A DNA stretch of 64,000 nucleotides. It comes from Cryobacterium frigoriphilum (GTDB lineage Bacteria > Actinomycetota > Actinomycetes > Actinomycetales > Microbacteriaceae). The stretch spans positions 55,404-119,403 of the forward strand of contig NZ_SOHE01000056.1 of the NCBI RefSeq assembly GCF_004403305.1, read 5' to 3'. Shown in pieces: positions 47,291 to 57,043 of the stretch. The translations under genes and the position numbers were made by a program. The first letter of the stretch is position 1. Every line of letters begins with the position of its first letter. The notes beneath the pieces were generated by a model, which was not told the origin of the DNA, searched no databases, and saw only the letters and a program-made list of their open reading frames with translations.

Positions 47291-48409
47291 CTAGTTTCCG
47301 AGACGCCCGGTGACGTATTCGATCGATGCGACGAGCTGGCGCACATCGGCGGGGTCGATCGCCGTGAAGGTGGCGATGCGCAGCTGGTTGCGGCCGAGCT
47401 TGCGGTAGGGCTCGGTGTCGAGCACGCCGTTGGCGCGCAGGGCCTTGCTGATCTTCGAGGCGTCGATCGCGTCGTCGAAGTCGATCGTGACGACGACCTG
47501 CGAGCGGTGTTCCGGGTTCACCACGAACGGGGTCGCGTAGTCGATGCCGGTGGCCCAGTCGTACAGAACAGATGACGACTCCCGCGTGCGCGCAGCGGCC
47601 CAGGTGAGTCCGCCGCTCGCGTTCATCCAGTCGATCTGGTTTTCCATCAGCAGCAGGGTCGCCACCGCAGGGGTGTTCAGGGTCTGGTTGAGGCGCGAAT
47701 TGTCGATCGCGTTCTTCAGGCTCAGGAACTCCGGAATGTAACGGCCGCTCGCCGCGATGCGCTCGACGCGCGCAATCGCTGCTGGGGAGAACAGGGCAAA
47801 CCAGATGCCGCCGTCGGAGGCGAAGTTCTTCTGCGGGGCGAAGTAGTAGACATCCGCCTGGCTCGCATCGAAGTCGATTCCGCCGGCCGCGCTCGTGGCG
47901 TCGATCACCGTGAGGGCGCCCTCGTCGGCGACGACGCGGGTGACGGGCGCCATGACGCCGGTCGAGGTCTCGTTCTGGGGCCAGGCGTACACGTCGATGC
48001 CGGGGGTCGGCACGAACTCGCTGCGCGATCCGGTGTCGGCCTTGATCACATCGGGGGTCTCGAGCCACGGGGCGGCGGCGGCCTTGGCGAACTTGCCGCC
48101 GAACTCGCCGAAGACGAGGTGCTGGCTGCGCTTCTCGATCAGACCGAACGCGGCGGCGTCCCAGAACGCGGTCGAGCCGCCGTTGCCGAGAACAACCTCG
48201 TAGCCCGCAGGAATGGTGAACAGCTCGCCCAGACCGGCGCGCACGCGGCCGACGAGGTCTTTCACGCCGGGCTGGCGGTGCGACGTGCCGAGGATCGTGT
48301 CGCCGAAGCTGATCAGGTGCTCCAGCTGCTCCTTTCGAATCTTCGAGGGGCCGCAGCCGAATCGTCCGTCGAGGGGCAGGAGGTCTGAAGGTATTACGAG
48401 GTCTGACAT
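47291..48409 (-). CDS. serC: Phosphoserine aminotransferase
   Basis: 372-aa PLP enzyme converting 3-phosphohydroxypyruvate to phosphoserine (serine, and possibly pyridoxine, synthesis). The PLP lysine lies in YYFAPQKNFASDGG and the N-terminal phosphate-binding block in FGCGPSKIRKEQL; GTSHRQPGVKDLVG is typical of the actinobacterial (mycobacterial) branch. Divergent from the DtxR gene. Operon with DUF2530. Confidence 0.96.
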   Translation of the reverse strand: MSDLVIPSDLLPLDGRFGCGPSKIRKEQLEHLISFGDTILGTSHRQPGVKDLVGRVRAGLGELFTIPAGYEVVLGNGGSTAFWDAAAFGLIEKRSQHLVFGEFGGKFAKAAAAPWLETPDVIKADTGSRSEFVPTPGIDVYAWPQNETSTGVMAPVTRVVADEGALTVIDATSAAGGIDFDASQADVYYFAPQKNFASDGGIWFALFSPAAIARVERIAASGRYIPEFLSLKNAIDNSRLNQTLNTPAVATLLLMENQIDWMNASGGLTWAAARTRESSSVLYDWATGIDYATPFVVNPEHRSQVVVTIDFDDAIDASKISKALRANGVLDTEPYRKLGRNQLRIATFTAIDPADVRQLVASIEYVTGRLGN

Positions 48410-48538
48410 GAGGCGATTCTACTGGTCTGCCTGATTTGGCTGCCCTGCCCGATTCAGCTGTTCCAGCCGATTCCGTTGCCCCTCCCGGCGGCGGGTAGGC
48501 TGAGACGGTTGCTTGACAGGCCGAGCGGGAGGCTGGAG

Positions 48539-49258
48539 ATGACCGATCTGATTGATACCACCGAGATGTATCTCCGAACAATACTCGACCTGGAGGAAGA
48601 GCAGATTGTGCCCCTGCGGGCGAGAATTTCGGAGCGCCTCGGGCACTCCGGGCCGACGGTCTCGCAGACCGTGGCACGCATGGAACGAGACGGCCTCGTC
48701 GTCGTTTCGGGCGACCGTCACCTCGAACTGACCGTCGACGGTCGCAGCAAGGCCGTTCACGTGATGCGCAAACACCGCCTGGCCGAACGATTGCTCAGCG
48801 ACGTGATTGGCCTCGAATGGGAGTTCGTGCACGATGAGGCCTGTCGCTGGGAGCACGTCATGAGCGAGCAGGTCGAGCGCAAGATTCTGGATCTGCTCGG
48901 GCACCCGACCGAGTCACCGTACGGCAACCCGATTCCCGGCCTCGACGAACTCGGCCACTCGCCGGCCGTCACCTTCATGAACGGGGTCACCAACGTGGTG
49001 CGCGTGGTGGCGAGCTCGCTGGATCCCGTGACCGCCGTCATCCGTCGCCTCGGCGAACCGGTGCAGTTCGACCCCGAGCTCTTGCTGCAGCTGAAGCAAT
49101 CCGGTGTCATGCCCGGCGCGACCGGCGTGTTTTCGGCCGTCGGATCGTACGTTCTTGTACAGGTTGAAGGATTTGGCGACGGACTCGAGTTGCCCAACGA
49201 AGTGGCCAGCCACATTTTCGTTGCTACGCCTGCGATTGAGGCCCTACCGGGTGAATGA
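48539..49258 (+). CDS. DtxR/IdeR-family metal-dependent repressor
   Basis: 239 aa. N-terminal winged helix (LGHSGPTVSQTVARMERDGL), dimerisation domain and C-terminal SH3-like FeoA domain. All DtxR metal ligands are at the classical numbers: Met10, His79, Glu83, His98, Cys102, Glu105, His106. Keeping Cys102 and Met10 points to an iron (IdeR/DtxR) rather than manganese regulator, though this is inference. ATG 48539 follows GGAG. Its gene is divergent from serC. Confidence 0.95.
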   Translation: MTDLIDTTEMYLRTILDLEEEQIVPLRARISERLGHSGPTVSQTVARMERDGLVVVSGDRHLELTVDGRSKAVHVMRKHRLAERLLSDVIGLEWEFVHDEACRWEHVMSEQVERKILDLLGHPTESPYGNPIPGLDELGHSPAVTFMNGVTNVVRVVASSLDPVTAVIRRLGEPVQFDPELLLQLKQSGVMPGATGVFSAVGSYVLVQVEGFGDGLELPNEVASHIFVATPAIEALPGE

Positions 49259-49499
49259 TTACTGCTAGTCAACTTGCCCATAAATCGACTTTTTTGTTAT
49301 CACTTCGTTAGAAAAGTGGTACCTGAGAATGACAAACAGGTCAGCGTCACGTAACGTCGGGGGAGTCCCACCGACCAGAACACGGTCGAAGGACCCAGAT
49401 CAAGACGCCTGACTGCCCGTCTCTTGGTTCGGTACACATCCGCGATTGCGAAGTGGACGGGGCAACAACCTAGGTTGCCAAGGCGCCGGAGATAACACT

Positions 49500-50339
49500 T
49501 TGGCAGCATTAGACACACGACGATCCCGACGCGAGCTTGACCGCACGACCACCGCGCTCGACCGCGCTTCGGCCGCCGGATCTCAGGTTCAGCCGCACAG
49601 GATGGCGAAACGCCCCATCCGCCGCGGCAAGGTTGGCAACGTCGTGGTGATGAGCCTGGCCTTCGGGCTCATGGCGACCATGTCGATTCCCGCCTACGCC
49701 TTCGCGCCCGACGCGCAAGACTCCGCGTTCGCGGCCACCGAGAGCACGCAGCTGTCCAAGACTCAGGCTCAGGCCGTCGAAGTGGATGCCGCCTCCGCCA
49801 CCCTGACCGTCGCCCGCGACGGGTTCACGGCCACCACCGCCGAAGAGCTTGCCGCCGCCGAGGCCGCAGTCGTCGCTTCAGAGGCCGCTGCCGCTGCCGA
49901 AGCCCGCCGCATCGAGGTCTCCTCGCAGCTCACGACCTATGCCACGTCTTACTCCGGCCCGTCTGCGGCCGACTACCTCGCTAACCCGACCTACCCGGAG
50001 TTCGACCTGGCCTCGGTCTACAACGTTGCCTCGCAGTATCAGGGCACGCCGTACGTCTATGGCGGCGCCACGCCCGCCGGGTTCGACTGCTCGGGCTTCA
50101 TCATGTACGTCTACGCCCAGTTCGGCATCAGCCTGCCGCACTCCTCCAACGGCCAGGCCGCCGCGGGCACCCGCATCGCGATCGAAGACGCCGTTCCCGG
50201 CGACCTCGTGATCATGCCGGGACACGACGGCTTCTACGCCGGAAACGGCAACATTCTGCACGCGCCCTACACCGGCCAGAACGTGCGGGTACAGCCGATC
50301 TGGACGAGCGACTACTACATCGTGCGCATCGGAATCTAG
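49500..50339 (+). CDS. Secreted NlpC/P60 peptidoglycan endopeptidase
   Basis: 279 aa from TTG 49500 (GGAG 8 nt upstream). A long basic head precedes the signal peptide core (VVVMSLAFGLMATMSIPAYA). A coiled/Ala-rich linker then contains RDGFTATTAEELAAAEA. The NlpC/P60 domain follows, with catalytic Cys197 (GFDCSGFIMYVYAQFG), SLPHSSNGQAAAGTRI and His242 (VIMPGHDGFYAG). It should cleave stem-peptide bonds in the wall during growth or separation. The 241-bp leader (49259-49499) contains GTCACGTAACG, reminiscent of MtrA-type sites, but no known riboswitch was recognised. Confidence 0.9.
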   Translation: MAALDTRRSRRELDRTTTALDRASAAGSQVQPHRMAKRPIRRGKVGNVVVMSLAFGLMATMSIPAYAFAPDAQDSAFAATESTQLSKTQAQAVEVDAASATLTVARDGFTATTAEELAAAEAAVVASEAAAAAEARRIEVSSQLTTYATSYSGPSAADYLANPTYPEFDLASVYNVASQYQGTPYVYGGATPAGFDCSGFIMYVYAQFGISLPHSSNGQAAAGTRIAIEDAVPGDLVIMPGHDGFYAGNGNILHAPYTGQNVRVQPIWTSDYYIVRIGI

Positions 50340-50583
50340 GCCAATCCCGAGCAGCCCGTCACCGGGCTCACCGCTCGTCGTGTGAACACTCGGTTACGAC
50401 AAGCACAAACTCTTCTGCAAAACCTTTTCGCACACAGATTTGTGGGTTAACCTATTGCCCTGATGTTCTGCGGGTTTTTGGGAGAGCCAATGCGTACGTT
50501 TCGCACAATCCATGCCATGGATTGGTGCGAGCGATTCACGCGGCGGCATAGCAGTCAAATTTTCGTGAGCCACACCGTGGCCT

Positions 50584-50715
50584 GCAGGGCGTTGTCATTC
50601 GTGACAGCGCCCTGCGTCGTTAACAGCGCTGTTGTTGATCACGCACTGTGTGACCGCTCCTGTCAGGCCCGTCTGCAACAGACAGGTAGTTCGAATGGCT
50701 GGAAGCCGTCCAGCC
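50584..50715 (+). other. Structured leader upstream of the HNH gene
   Basis: Three hairpins in 130 nt. GCAGGGCG/CGCCCTGC at 50584-50615 contains an inner GTCA-TTCG-TGAC stem, a UUCG-type tetraloop. CCTGTC/GACAGG lies at about 50659-50685. GGCTGGA/TCCAGCC at 50697-50715 is directly ahead of the ribosome site. The whole gap 50340-50733 is AT-richer than its surroundings and has no convincing ORF. Could be an attenuator or small RNA. Confidence 0.45.
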
Positions 50716-50733
50716 TCTTTCGAGAGGGAGCGC

Positions 50734-51231
50734 ATGCGCACACTGGTCCTCAACGCAGGGTATGAACCCCTCGCCGTGGTGTCCTTCAAACGGGCGCTCG
50801 TGCTCGTCATGAATCAGAAAGCCACGATCGTGCAGTCCGATCAGGGCCACCCCATCTGGGCGGCGTCGGGTGCCTGGGAACGGCCGAGTGTCATTCTGCT
50901 GACTCGCTACGTGCGGATTCCGCGCTCGCGGTCGATGCCCGTGAGCCGCCGCGGTGTGCTGCGGCGCGATGAGCACCGATGTTGCTACTGCGGAAAGTCG
51001 GCCAACACCATCGACCACGTTCTGCCGCGGTCCCGCGGGGGGCGTGACACCTGGGAAAATCTGGTCGCGAGCTGCCTGCGCTGCAACAACACCAAGAGCG
51101 ATCACACCCCGGCCGAGATGGGCTGGGACATGCGCTTCACCCCCGGAACCCCACAGGGAACCACGTGGATGGTGCCGGGCGCCGAGCGCCCCCTGCCGCA
51201 GTGGGATGCCTACCTGGCCCCCGCTGCGTGA
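50734..51231 (+). CDS. HNH endonuclease-fold protein
   Basis: 165 aa. The HNH motif with its zinc cysteines is complete: CCYCGKSANTIDHVLPRSRG (Cys pair, then DH) and ENLVASCLRCNNTKSD (CxxC plus N/K). The N-terminal half (MRTLVLNAGYEPLAVVSFKR, AIVQS..HPIWAA) is a conserved module of a widespread actinobacterial HNH family with no proven target. GGGAG lies 4-8 nt before ATG 50734. It stands alone between two wall hydrolases, not in a phage or restriction cluster. Confidence 0.9.
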   Translation: MRTLVLNAGYEPLAVVSFKRALVLVMNQKATIVQSDQGHPIWAASGAWERPSVILLTRYVRIPRSRSMPVSRRGVLRRDEHRCCYCGKSANTIDHVLPRSRGGRDTWENLVASCLRCNNTKSDHTPAEMGWDMRFTPGTPQGTTWMVPGAERPLPQWDAYLAPAA

Positions 51232-51342
51232 ACGGTCCCGAAACGGTCACGGAACGATAACGACGGCGGTAAAAAATACCGTCGGCTTGTCCTAGGCTGG
51301 ATGTGCCGGACTACCCGAATTCGGCCGTCTCAAAGGATCGCC

Positions 51343-52278
51343 GTGAGCAATTCCGAGCCTGTCGGCACTGCGCCAGTGCCCGCTGCCGCGACCGAATTAC
51401 CCTCGCGCCGCGCCCTGCGGGCCGCCCGTGACGCGAACACCGCAGGGACCGCCGTTCCGACCGTGGTGCGCGCTCACTCCCGGCACGCTGCCGCGCCCCC
51501 GGTGAACCCACCCGCCGCGCACGCCAACCAGACCGCGCGCACGATCACGACTCAGGTTCCGCGCCGCAGCCCGTTGACGGTTGTGGTGGCGTTTCTGGCC
51601 ATTCCCGGGCTGCTGCTTACCCTCGCGCTTCCGGCCTACGCCTACGCCCCGGGTTCGAGCGGCACGCAGGACCTCGCGCTGGGTGAGGTTCAGGGGCTGG
51701 CCATACCGGCGGCATCCGTCAGCATCAGCCTCAACCGCGACGGCTACACGGCCACGACGGCCGAGGACATTGCGGCGCAGACCGAGGCGGACCGGCAGGC
51801 CGCGGACCGTGAGCGTTCGGCCGAGGCCGCCCGGGCGAGTTCGGCGCAGTACGCGAGCAGCGGCATCCGCGTTGAAAACGACGACTATCCGTGGCCGGAC
51901 GGCGCGGCCGACGGCGCGACGCTCTCGCCGCAGGGCTACTACTTTCGGGAGTGCGTCGATTTCGTGGCCTGGCGCCTGAACCGGGATGCCGGCGCGAGCG
52001 CCACCGACCTGCGCTGGACCTGGCAGAACCTCACCCCCGGTGCGGGCAGCGCGCGCAGCTGGTCGAGCGCCTGGTCGAGCCAGGGCCGGGTCACGAGTGA
52101 CACGCCCGTCGTCGGCGCGGTCGCCTGGTTCACCTATAACCACGTCGCCTACGTACAGTCGGTTCCGGGGGACGGCACCGTGGTGCTCGAAGAGTACAAC
52201 TGGATGGGCAGCCACGCGTACCATACCCGGGTCGTGCCGATCGGGGACGTTGCGCTCTATCTCTATCCCCCGAGTTAG
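51343..52278 (+). CDS. Secreted CHAP-domain amidase/peptidase
   Basis: 311 aa from GTG 51343 (AAAGGAT upstream). A 75-residue Ala/Pro/Arg-rich head precedes the signal core (LTVVVAFLAIPGLLLTLALP). A linker with RDGYTATTAEDIAAQTEA follows, very like that of the NlpC/P60 protein at 49500. The CHAP domain has nucleophile Cys204 (YYFRECVDFVAWRLN) and His267 (FTYNHVAYVQSV). Expected to cut peptidoglycan cross-links. Upstream GTCACGGAACGATAACG may be a regulator site (weak). Confidence 0.9.
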   Translation: MSNSEPVGTAPVPAAATELPSRRALRAARDANTAGTAVPTVVRAHSRHAAAPPVNPPAAHANQTARTITTQVPRRSPLTVVVAFLAIPGLLLTLALPAYAYAPGSSGTQDLALGEVQGLAIPAASVSISLNRDGYTATTAEDIAAQTEADRQAADRERSAEAARASSAQYASSGIRVENDDYPWPDGAADGATLSPQGYYFRECVDFVAWRLNRDAGASATDLRWTWQNLTPGAGSARSWSSAWSSQGRVTSDTPVVGAVAWFTYNHVAYVQSVPGDGTVVLEEYNWMGSHAYHTRVVPIGDVALYLYPPS

Positions 52279-52314
52279 CTTGGCTCCATCCGCCCGGCTA
52301 AACTTGATGGGCAC

Positions 52315-52389
52315 GCCTCTGTAGCTCAGTGGAAGAGCAATTCCGTCCTAAGGAAATGGCCGGGGGTTCGAATCCCTCCAGGGGCACCA
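52315..52389 (+). tRNA. tRNA-Arg (anticodon CCT), CCA encoded
   Basis: Acceptor GCCTCTG/CAGGGGC (one G-T), D-arm GCTC/GAGC, anticodon loop GTCCTAA with anticodon CCT at 52347-52349, T-arm with GGTTCGAATCC, discriminator A and genomic CCA. The top pair of the anticodon stem is an A-A mismatch. Reads the rare AGG codon. Confidence 0.93.
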
Positions 52390-52407
52390 CACAATTACAC
52401 TGTCTGT

Positions 52408-53325
52408 ATGGCGACGGATCGCAGAGCACCGGGTTCACCGCGAGCGGTTGCTCACAAGGTGCTCAACAACAACGTCGTCATCTCGATCGACGTGTCCGGG
52501 CAGGAACGGGTGCTGATGGGGCGCGGGCTGGGGTTTCAGCTGCTGCCCACCGACACGATCGACCCGGCCAAGGTCGAAAAGACCTTCATCCTCGACCAGG
52601 GCAGTGAAGCCGAACACGCCAGGCAGCTGCTGACGTCGGTGCCTTACCCCGTCGTTGAAGCCGTCATGTCGGCCGTTGATGAGGCCGAACGCACCCTGGG
52701 ACGGAGCCTCGGTCGCCGGCTGCCGCTCGCCATCATCGATCACATCCAGTACGTGCTGGAGCGGCTGCAGAAAGGCATCCGCATCCCCAGCACGTCGATG
52801 CCGGAACTGCGCATTCTGCACCCCCAGGAGTTCGCCGCCGCGACGGCGATGTCCCGCTCGGTCAGTGCCAGCCTGCAGACCGCCCTCCCTGAGGAGGAAG
52901 CGGTCTTTCTCACGATGCACCTGCTGAACGCCACCCGGGATGAGCCCAACGGAACCGCGGCGCTGCTCTTTCGCCGGGTGCAGCACGTGATCACGACCGT
53001 GGAAACAGGGCTCGGAGTTACGCTGGACCCGGGGGGCCCCGACTACGCACGCTTCATTCTGCACGTGCAGTTTCTGCTGCAGCGACTCGTGGCCAACACG
53101 ATGCTGCGAGGCTCCGAAACCTCATTTTTCGAGTTTGCCAAGCACAGCTACCCGCGCTCCTACGCCATCGCGGTCAACGTCAAGCTGTACGTCTCCGCCG
53201 CGACCGGCTCCGACCTCACCGACGAGGAACTGCTCTACGTGATCGTGCACGTGGAGCGGCTGGCCAACTTGGTCGTTGACGGGCGCAGCGTCGACGGAAA
53301 AACTGATGCTGGTGCACGCCCCTGA
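52408..53325 (+). CDS. licT: BglG/LicT-family transcription antiterminator
   Basis: 305 aa: N-terminal RNA-binding CAT domain (HKVLNNNVVISIDVSGQERV, then MGRGLGFQ) and two PRD domains. Each PRD keeps its two phosphorylatable His (IIDHIQYVLERL and LTMHLLNA; FILHVQFLLQRL and VIVHVERL). In the presence of a beta-glucoside the protein binds the RAT hairpin (53378) and prevents termination ahead of bglP; EIIBgl phosphorylates and inactivates it otherwise (family knowledge). About 25 extra N-terminal residues precede the domain. Confidence 0.95.
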   Translation: MATDRRAPGSPRAVAHKVLNNNVVISIDVSGQERVLMGRGLGFQLLPTDTIDPAKVEKTFILDQGSEAEHARQLLTSVPYPVVEAVMSAVDEAERTLGRSLGRRLPLAIIDHIQYVLERLQKGIRIPSTSMPELRILHPQEFAAATAMSRSVSASLQTALPEEEAVFLTMHLLNATRDEPNGTAALLFRRVQHVITTVETGLGVTLDPGGPDYARFILHVQFLLQRLVANTMLRGSETSFFEFAKHSYPRSYAIAVNVKLYVSAATGSDLTDEELLYVIVHVERLANLVVDGRSVDGKTDAGARP

Positions 53326-53377
53326 CGGTGTGGTAGCGTCAACGACGTAGGGCGATGATGCCCAACGGAATCATCTT

Positions 53378-53406
53378 GGATTGTTACCGCGTCAGCGGGC
53401 AAAACC
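53378..53406 (+). promoter_or_regulatory. RAT ribonucleic antiterminator of the bgl operon
   Basis: GGATTGTTACCGCGTC continuing into AGCGGGCAAAACC matches the LicT/BglG/SacY RAT consensus over its full 29 nt. Its 3' end shares CC with the left arm of the terminator that follows, so the two structures exclude each other. Confidence 0.95.
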
Positions 53407-53470
53407 TGAGCTCATGTTGTTGTTGTGACTTATGTCACCGTGGCAGCACACGAGTTCAGGTCTTTTTTTT
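53404..53470 (+). terminator. Conditional terminator ahead of bglP
   Basis: CCTGAGCTC pairs with GAGTTCAGG (one G-U) around a 40-nt loop, followed by a T-rich run (TCTTTTTTTT). Overlaps the RAT. Explains why the gap between licT and bglP is untranslated. Confidence 0.92.
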
Positions 53471-53542
53471 GCCCAAATGCCAGGCAGTCACGTGATTCCT
53501 CACAATGGATGCCGCGATGTCGCGGCTGAAGGCGAGTGACTG

Positions 53543-55405
53543 ATGGACTACTCCAAGACTGCTGCGGCAGTCCTCAAGGGTGTCGGTGGCGAGGACAACG
53601 TTTTGTCGCTCGTGCACTGCGCGACACGGCTGCGATTCGTCATCAGGGATGACGCCAAGGTCGACAAGGCGGCCGTCAAGGCCGCTCCCGGCGTCATCGC
53701 CACGGCCGAAGCCGGCGGCCAGTATCAGGTCGTCATCGGCAACGAGGTGCCCGAGGTTTTCGCTGCGATCAGCACGATCTCGAAGCTCGGTGGTGGCTCG
53801 CACGGAGACGGCCCCTCTGGTGCCACGTCCGGTGCGCCCAAGGGCAACCCGCTCAACCGCTTCATCGCGATGATCTCGGCGATCTTCACGCCGTTGCTCT
53901 GGGCTCTCGCTGGAACCGGCCTGCTCAAGGCGTTCCTCGCCGCGGCGGTCACCTTCGGCTGGCTCGACAACACGACCACCACGTACACGATTCTGAACGC
54001 GCTCTCGGATGCGTTCATCAACTTCCTGCCGCTCGCGCTCGCGATCACTGCGGCGAAGTACTTCAACGCTGCCCAGTTCACCTCGCTCGCCATCGCCGGT
54101 GCCTTCGTCTATCCCTCGATCGTCGCCCTCAACGGCGTGCCGGACATCACCTTCTTTGGCATCCCCGTCACGATGGTCAGCTATGTCTCGAGCGTCATTC
54201 CGATCATCGTCATCGTCTGGCTGCAAAGTCACGCCGAGCGGTTCCTCTACGCCAAACTCCCGTCCGCGATCCGCCGCTTCGTGACCCCGATGCTGCTGGT
54301 TCTGATTCTCGTTCCGCTGACCTTCCTGCTCATCGGCCCGCTGTCCAACCTGGTCAGCGGCGGCCTGGCCGGCGGCATCAGCTGGGTCTTCACGGCCGTG
54401 CCGTGGCTCGGCGGCGCCATCATGGGCGGCCTGTGGCAGGTCTTCGTAATCTTCGGCCTGCACTGGGGCTTCGTACCGATCATGACCGCTGAGCTGCAGA
54501 CAGGCGGCTACGTCTTTCTGATCGCACCGCTGTTCGCCGCCGTGCTGGCCCAGGCCGCGGCCGTCACCGGAGTCTGGGTGCGCACCAAGGACAAGAACCT
54601 GAAGTCCCTCGCCGCCCCGGCGGCCCTGTCCGGCTTTCTCGCCGGTGTCACCGAGCCGGCGATCTACGGAGTCAACCTGCCGCTCAAGCGCCCGTTCGTG
54701 TACGGCGTTATCGGCGGTGTGCTCGGTGGTGGCCTGATCTCGGCCGGCGGCATCGCCAGCAACGCTTTCGTTCTGCCGTCTGGCCTGGCAATTCCCGCGC
54801 TGCTCAGCACGGGCAACCTGGTCCTGCTGTTCATCGGCCTCGCCGTCGCCATTATTGTGCCGTTCCTGCTCACCGTCATCGTCGGATTCAAGGACCCGGT
54901 CGCCGAGCCGGCAGCCCCCGCCGAAGGTACCGATGTTGACGTGCTCAGCCCGCTGGACGGCACCGCCATCGCGCTCACCGAGGTCGCCGACGCCGCCTTT
55001 GCGGGAGGAACGCTGGGCAAGGGGGTCGCGATCATCCCCCGCGTCGGAGCTCTCTATGCCCCGTTTGACGCCGTGGTGGTTGCAGCTTTCCCGACCGGAC
55101 ATGCCATCGGGCTGCGGCATGCTGACGGCGCCGAAGCGCTGATCCACATCGGAATCGACACCGTCAAGCTCGCCGGCCAGCACTTCACGGTGAAGGTCGA
55201 CAAAGGCCAGCAGGTGAAGGCCGGCGATCTTCTGGTGGAGTTCGACGTGGCCGCGATCACCGCAGCGGGCTACGACGTGACGACCCCCGTCATCATCACG
55301 AACCCCAAGAAGTACCCGACCATCGCCGCGATGGCGTCTGGCCCGGTCGCGCACGGCGATTCGCTCTTCCTCGCCATCGCTCAGGAAGAACGGGCCTTGG
55401 TCTAA
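53543..55405 (+). CDS. bglP: Beta-glucoside PTS permease EIIBCA
   Basis: 620-aa phosphotransferase transporter, domains B-C-A. EIIB with Cys26 (LSLVHCATRLRF), the EIIC membrane domain (about residues 105-460) with the substrate-gate motif GVTEPAIYGVNLPLKRPF, and EIIA with the phospho-His in EALIHIGIDTVKL. It imports aryl-beta-glucosides/cellobiose-type sugars as 6-phosphates and signals to LicT. Short leader; ATG 53543 downstream of the RAT/terminator. Confidence 0.95.
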   Translation: MDYSKTAAAVLKGVGGEDNVLSLVHCATRLRFVIRDDAKVDKAAVKAAPGVIATAEAGGQYQVVIGNEVPEVFAAISTISKLGGGSHGDGPSGATSGAPKGNPLNRFIAMISAIFTPLLWALAGTGLLKAFLAAAVTFGWLDNTTTTYTILNALSDAFINFLPLALAITAAKYFNAAQFTSLAIAGAFVYPSIVALNGVPDITFFGIPVTMVSYVSSVIPIIVIVWLQSHAERFLYAKLPSAIRRFVTPMLLVLILVPLTFLLIGPLSNLVSGGLAGGISWVFTAVPWLGGAIMGGLWQVFVIFGLHWGFVPIMTAELQTGGYVFLIAPLFAAVLAQAAAVTGVWVRTKDKNLKSLAAPAALSGFLAGVTEPAIYGVNLPLKRPFVYGVIGGVLGGGLISAGGIASNAFVLPSGLAIPALLSTGNLVLLFIGLAVAIIVPFLLTVIVGFKDPVAEPAAPAEGTDVDVLSPLDGTAIALTEVADAAFAGGTLGKGVAIIPRVGALYAPFDAVVVAAFPTGHAIGLRHADGAEALIHIGIDTVKLAGQHFTVKVDKGQQVKAGDLLVEFDVAAITAAGYDVTTPVIITNPKKYPTIAAMASGPVAHGDSLFLAIAQEERALV

Positions 55406-55424
55406 GCACCACACACTACGACCC

Positions 55425-55454
55425 GGTGGAGGAGCGTTCCGGCGCTCCTCCACC
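55425..55454 (+). other. Intercistronic hairpin between bglP and bglA
   Basis: Perfect 12-bp stem GGTGGAGGAGCG/CGCTCCTCCACC with a 6-nt loop, no U-tract; likely stabilises the bglP 3' end or reduces read-through. Confidence 0.7.
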
Positions 55455-55462
55455 CCCTGCAC

Positions 55463-56969
<1,507 letters not shown>

Positions 56970-56994
56970 CGTCGAAGCTACCGACCTACAACTC

Positions 56995-57028
56995 AGGTGG
57001 TCTCCGGGAAGCATTCCGGAGACCACCT
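56995..57028 (+). terminator. 13-bp hairpin after bglA
   Basis: AGGTGGTCTCCGG/CCGGAGACCACCT with 8-nt loop, ending 16 bp before the HAD gene start. No U-run; partial terminator or stabiliser. Confidence 0.6.
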
Positions 57029-57043
57029 CGTCTGGAGAGCACC

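Noticed and set aside
49259..49499. c-di-AMP (ydaO) riboswitch before the NlpC/P60 gene
   Set aside because: Location would fit, but the conserved ydaO sequence blocks could not be found.
50463..50765. 100-codon plus-strand frame in the gap before the HNH gene
   Set aside because: No family, poor codon bias, overlaps the hairpins and the HNH start; the region looks untranslated.
52315..52389. tRNA-Arg as an integration site of a genomic island carrying the bgl operon
   Set aside because: No integrase and no second copy of the tRNA 3' end seen; base composition of the bgl genes resembles the neighbours.
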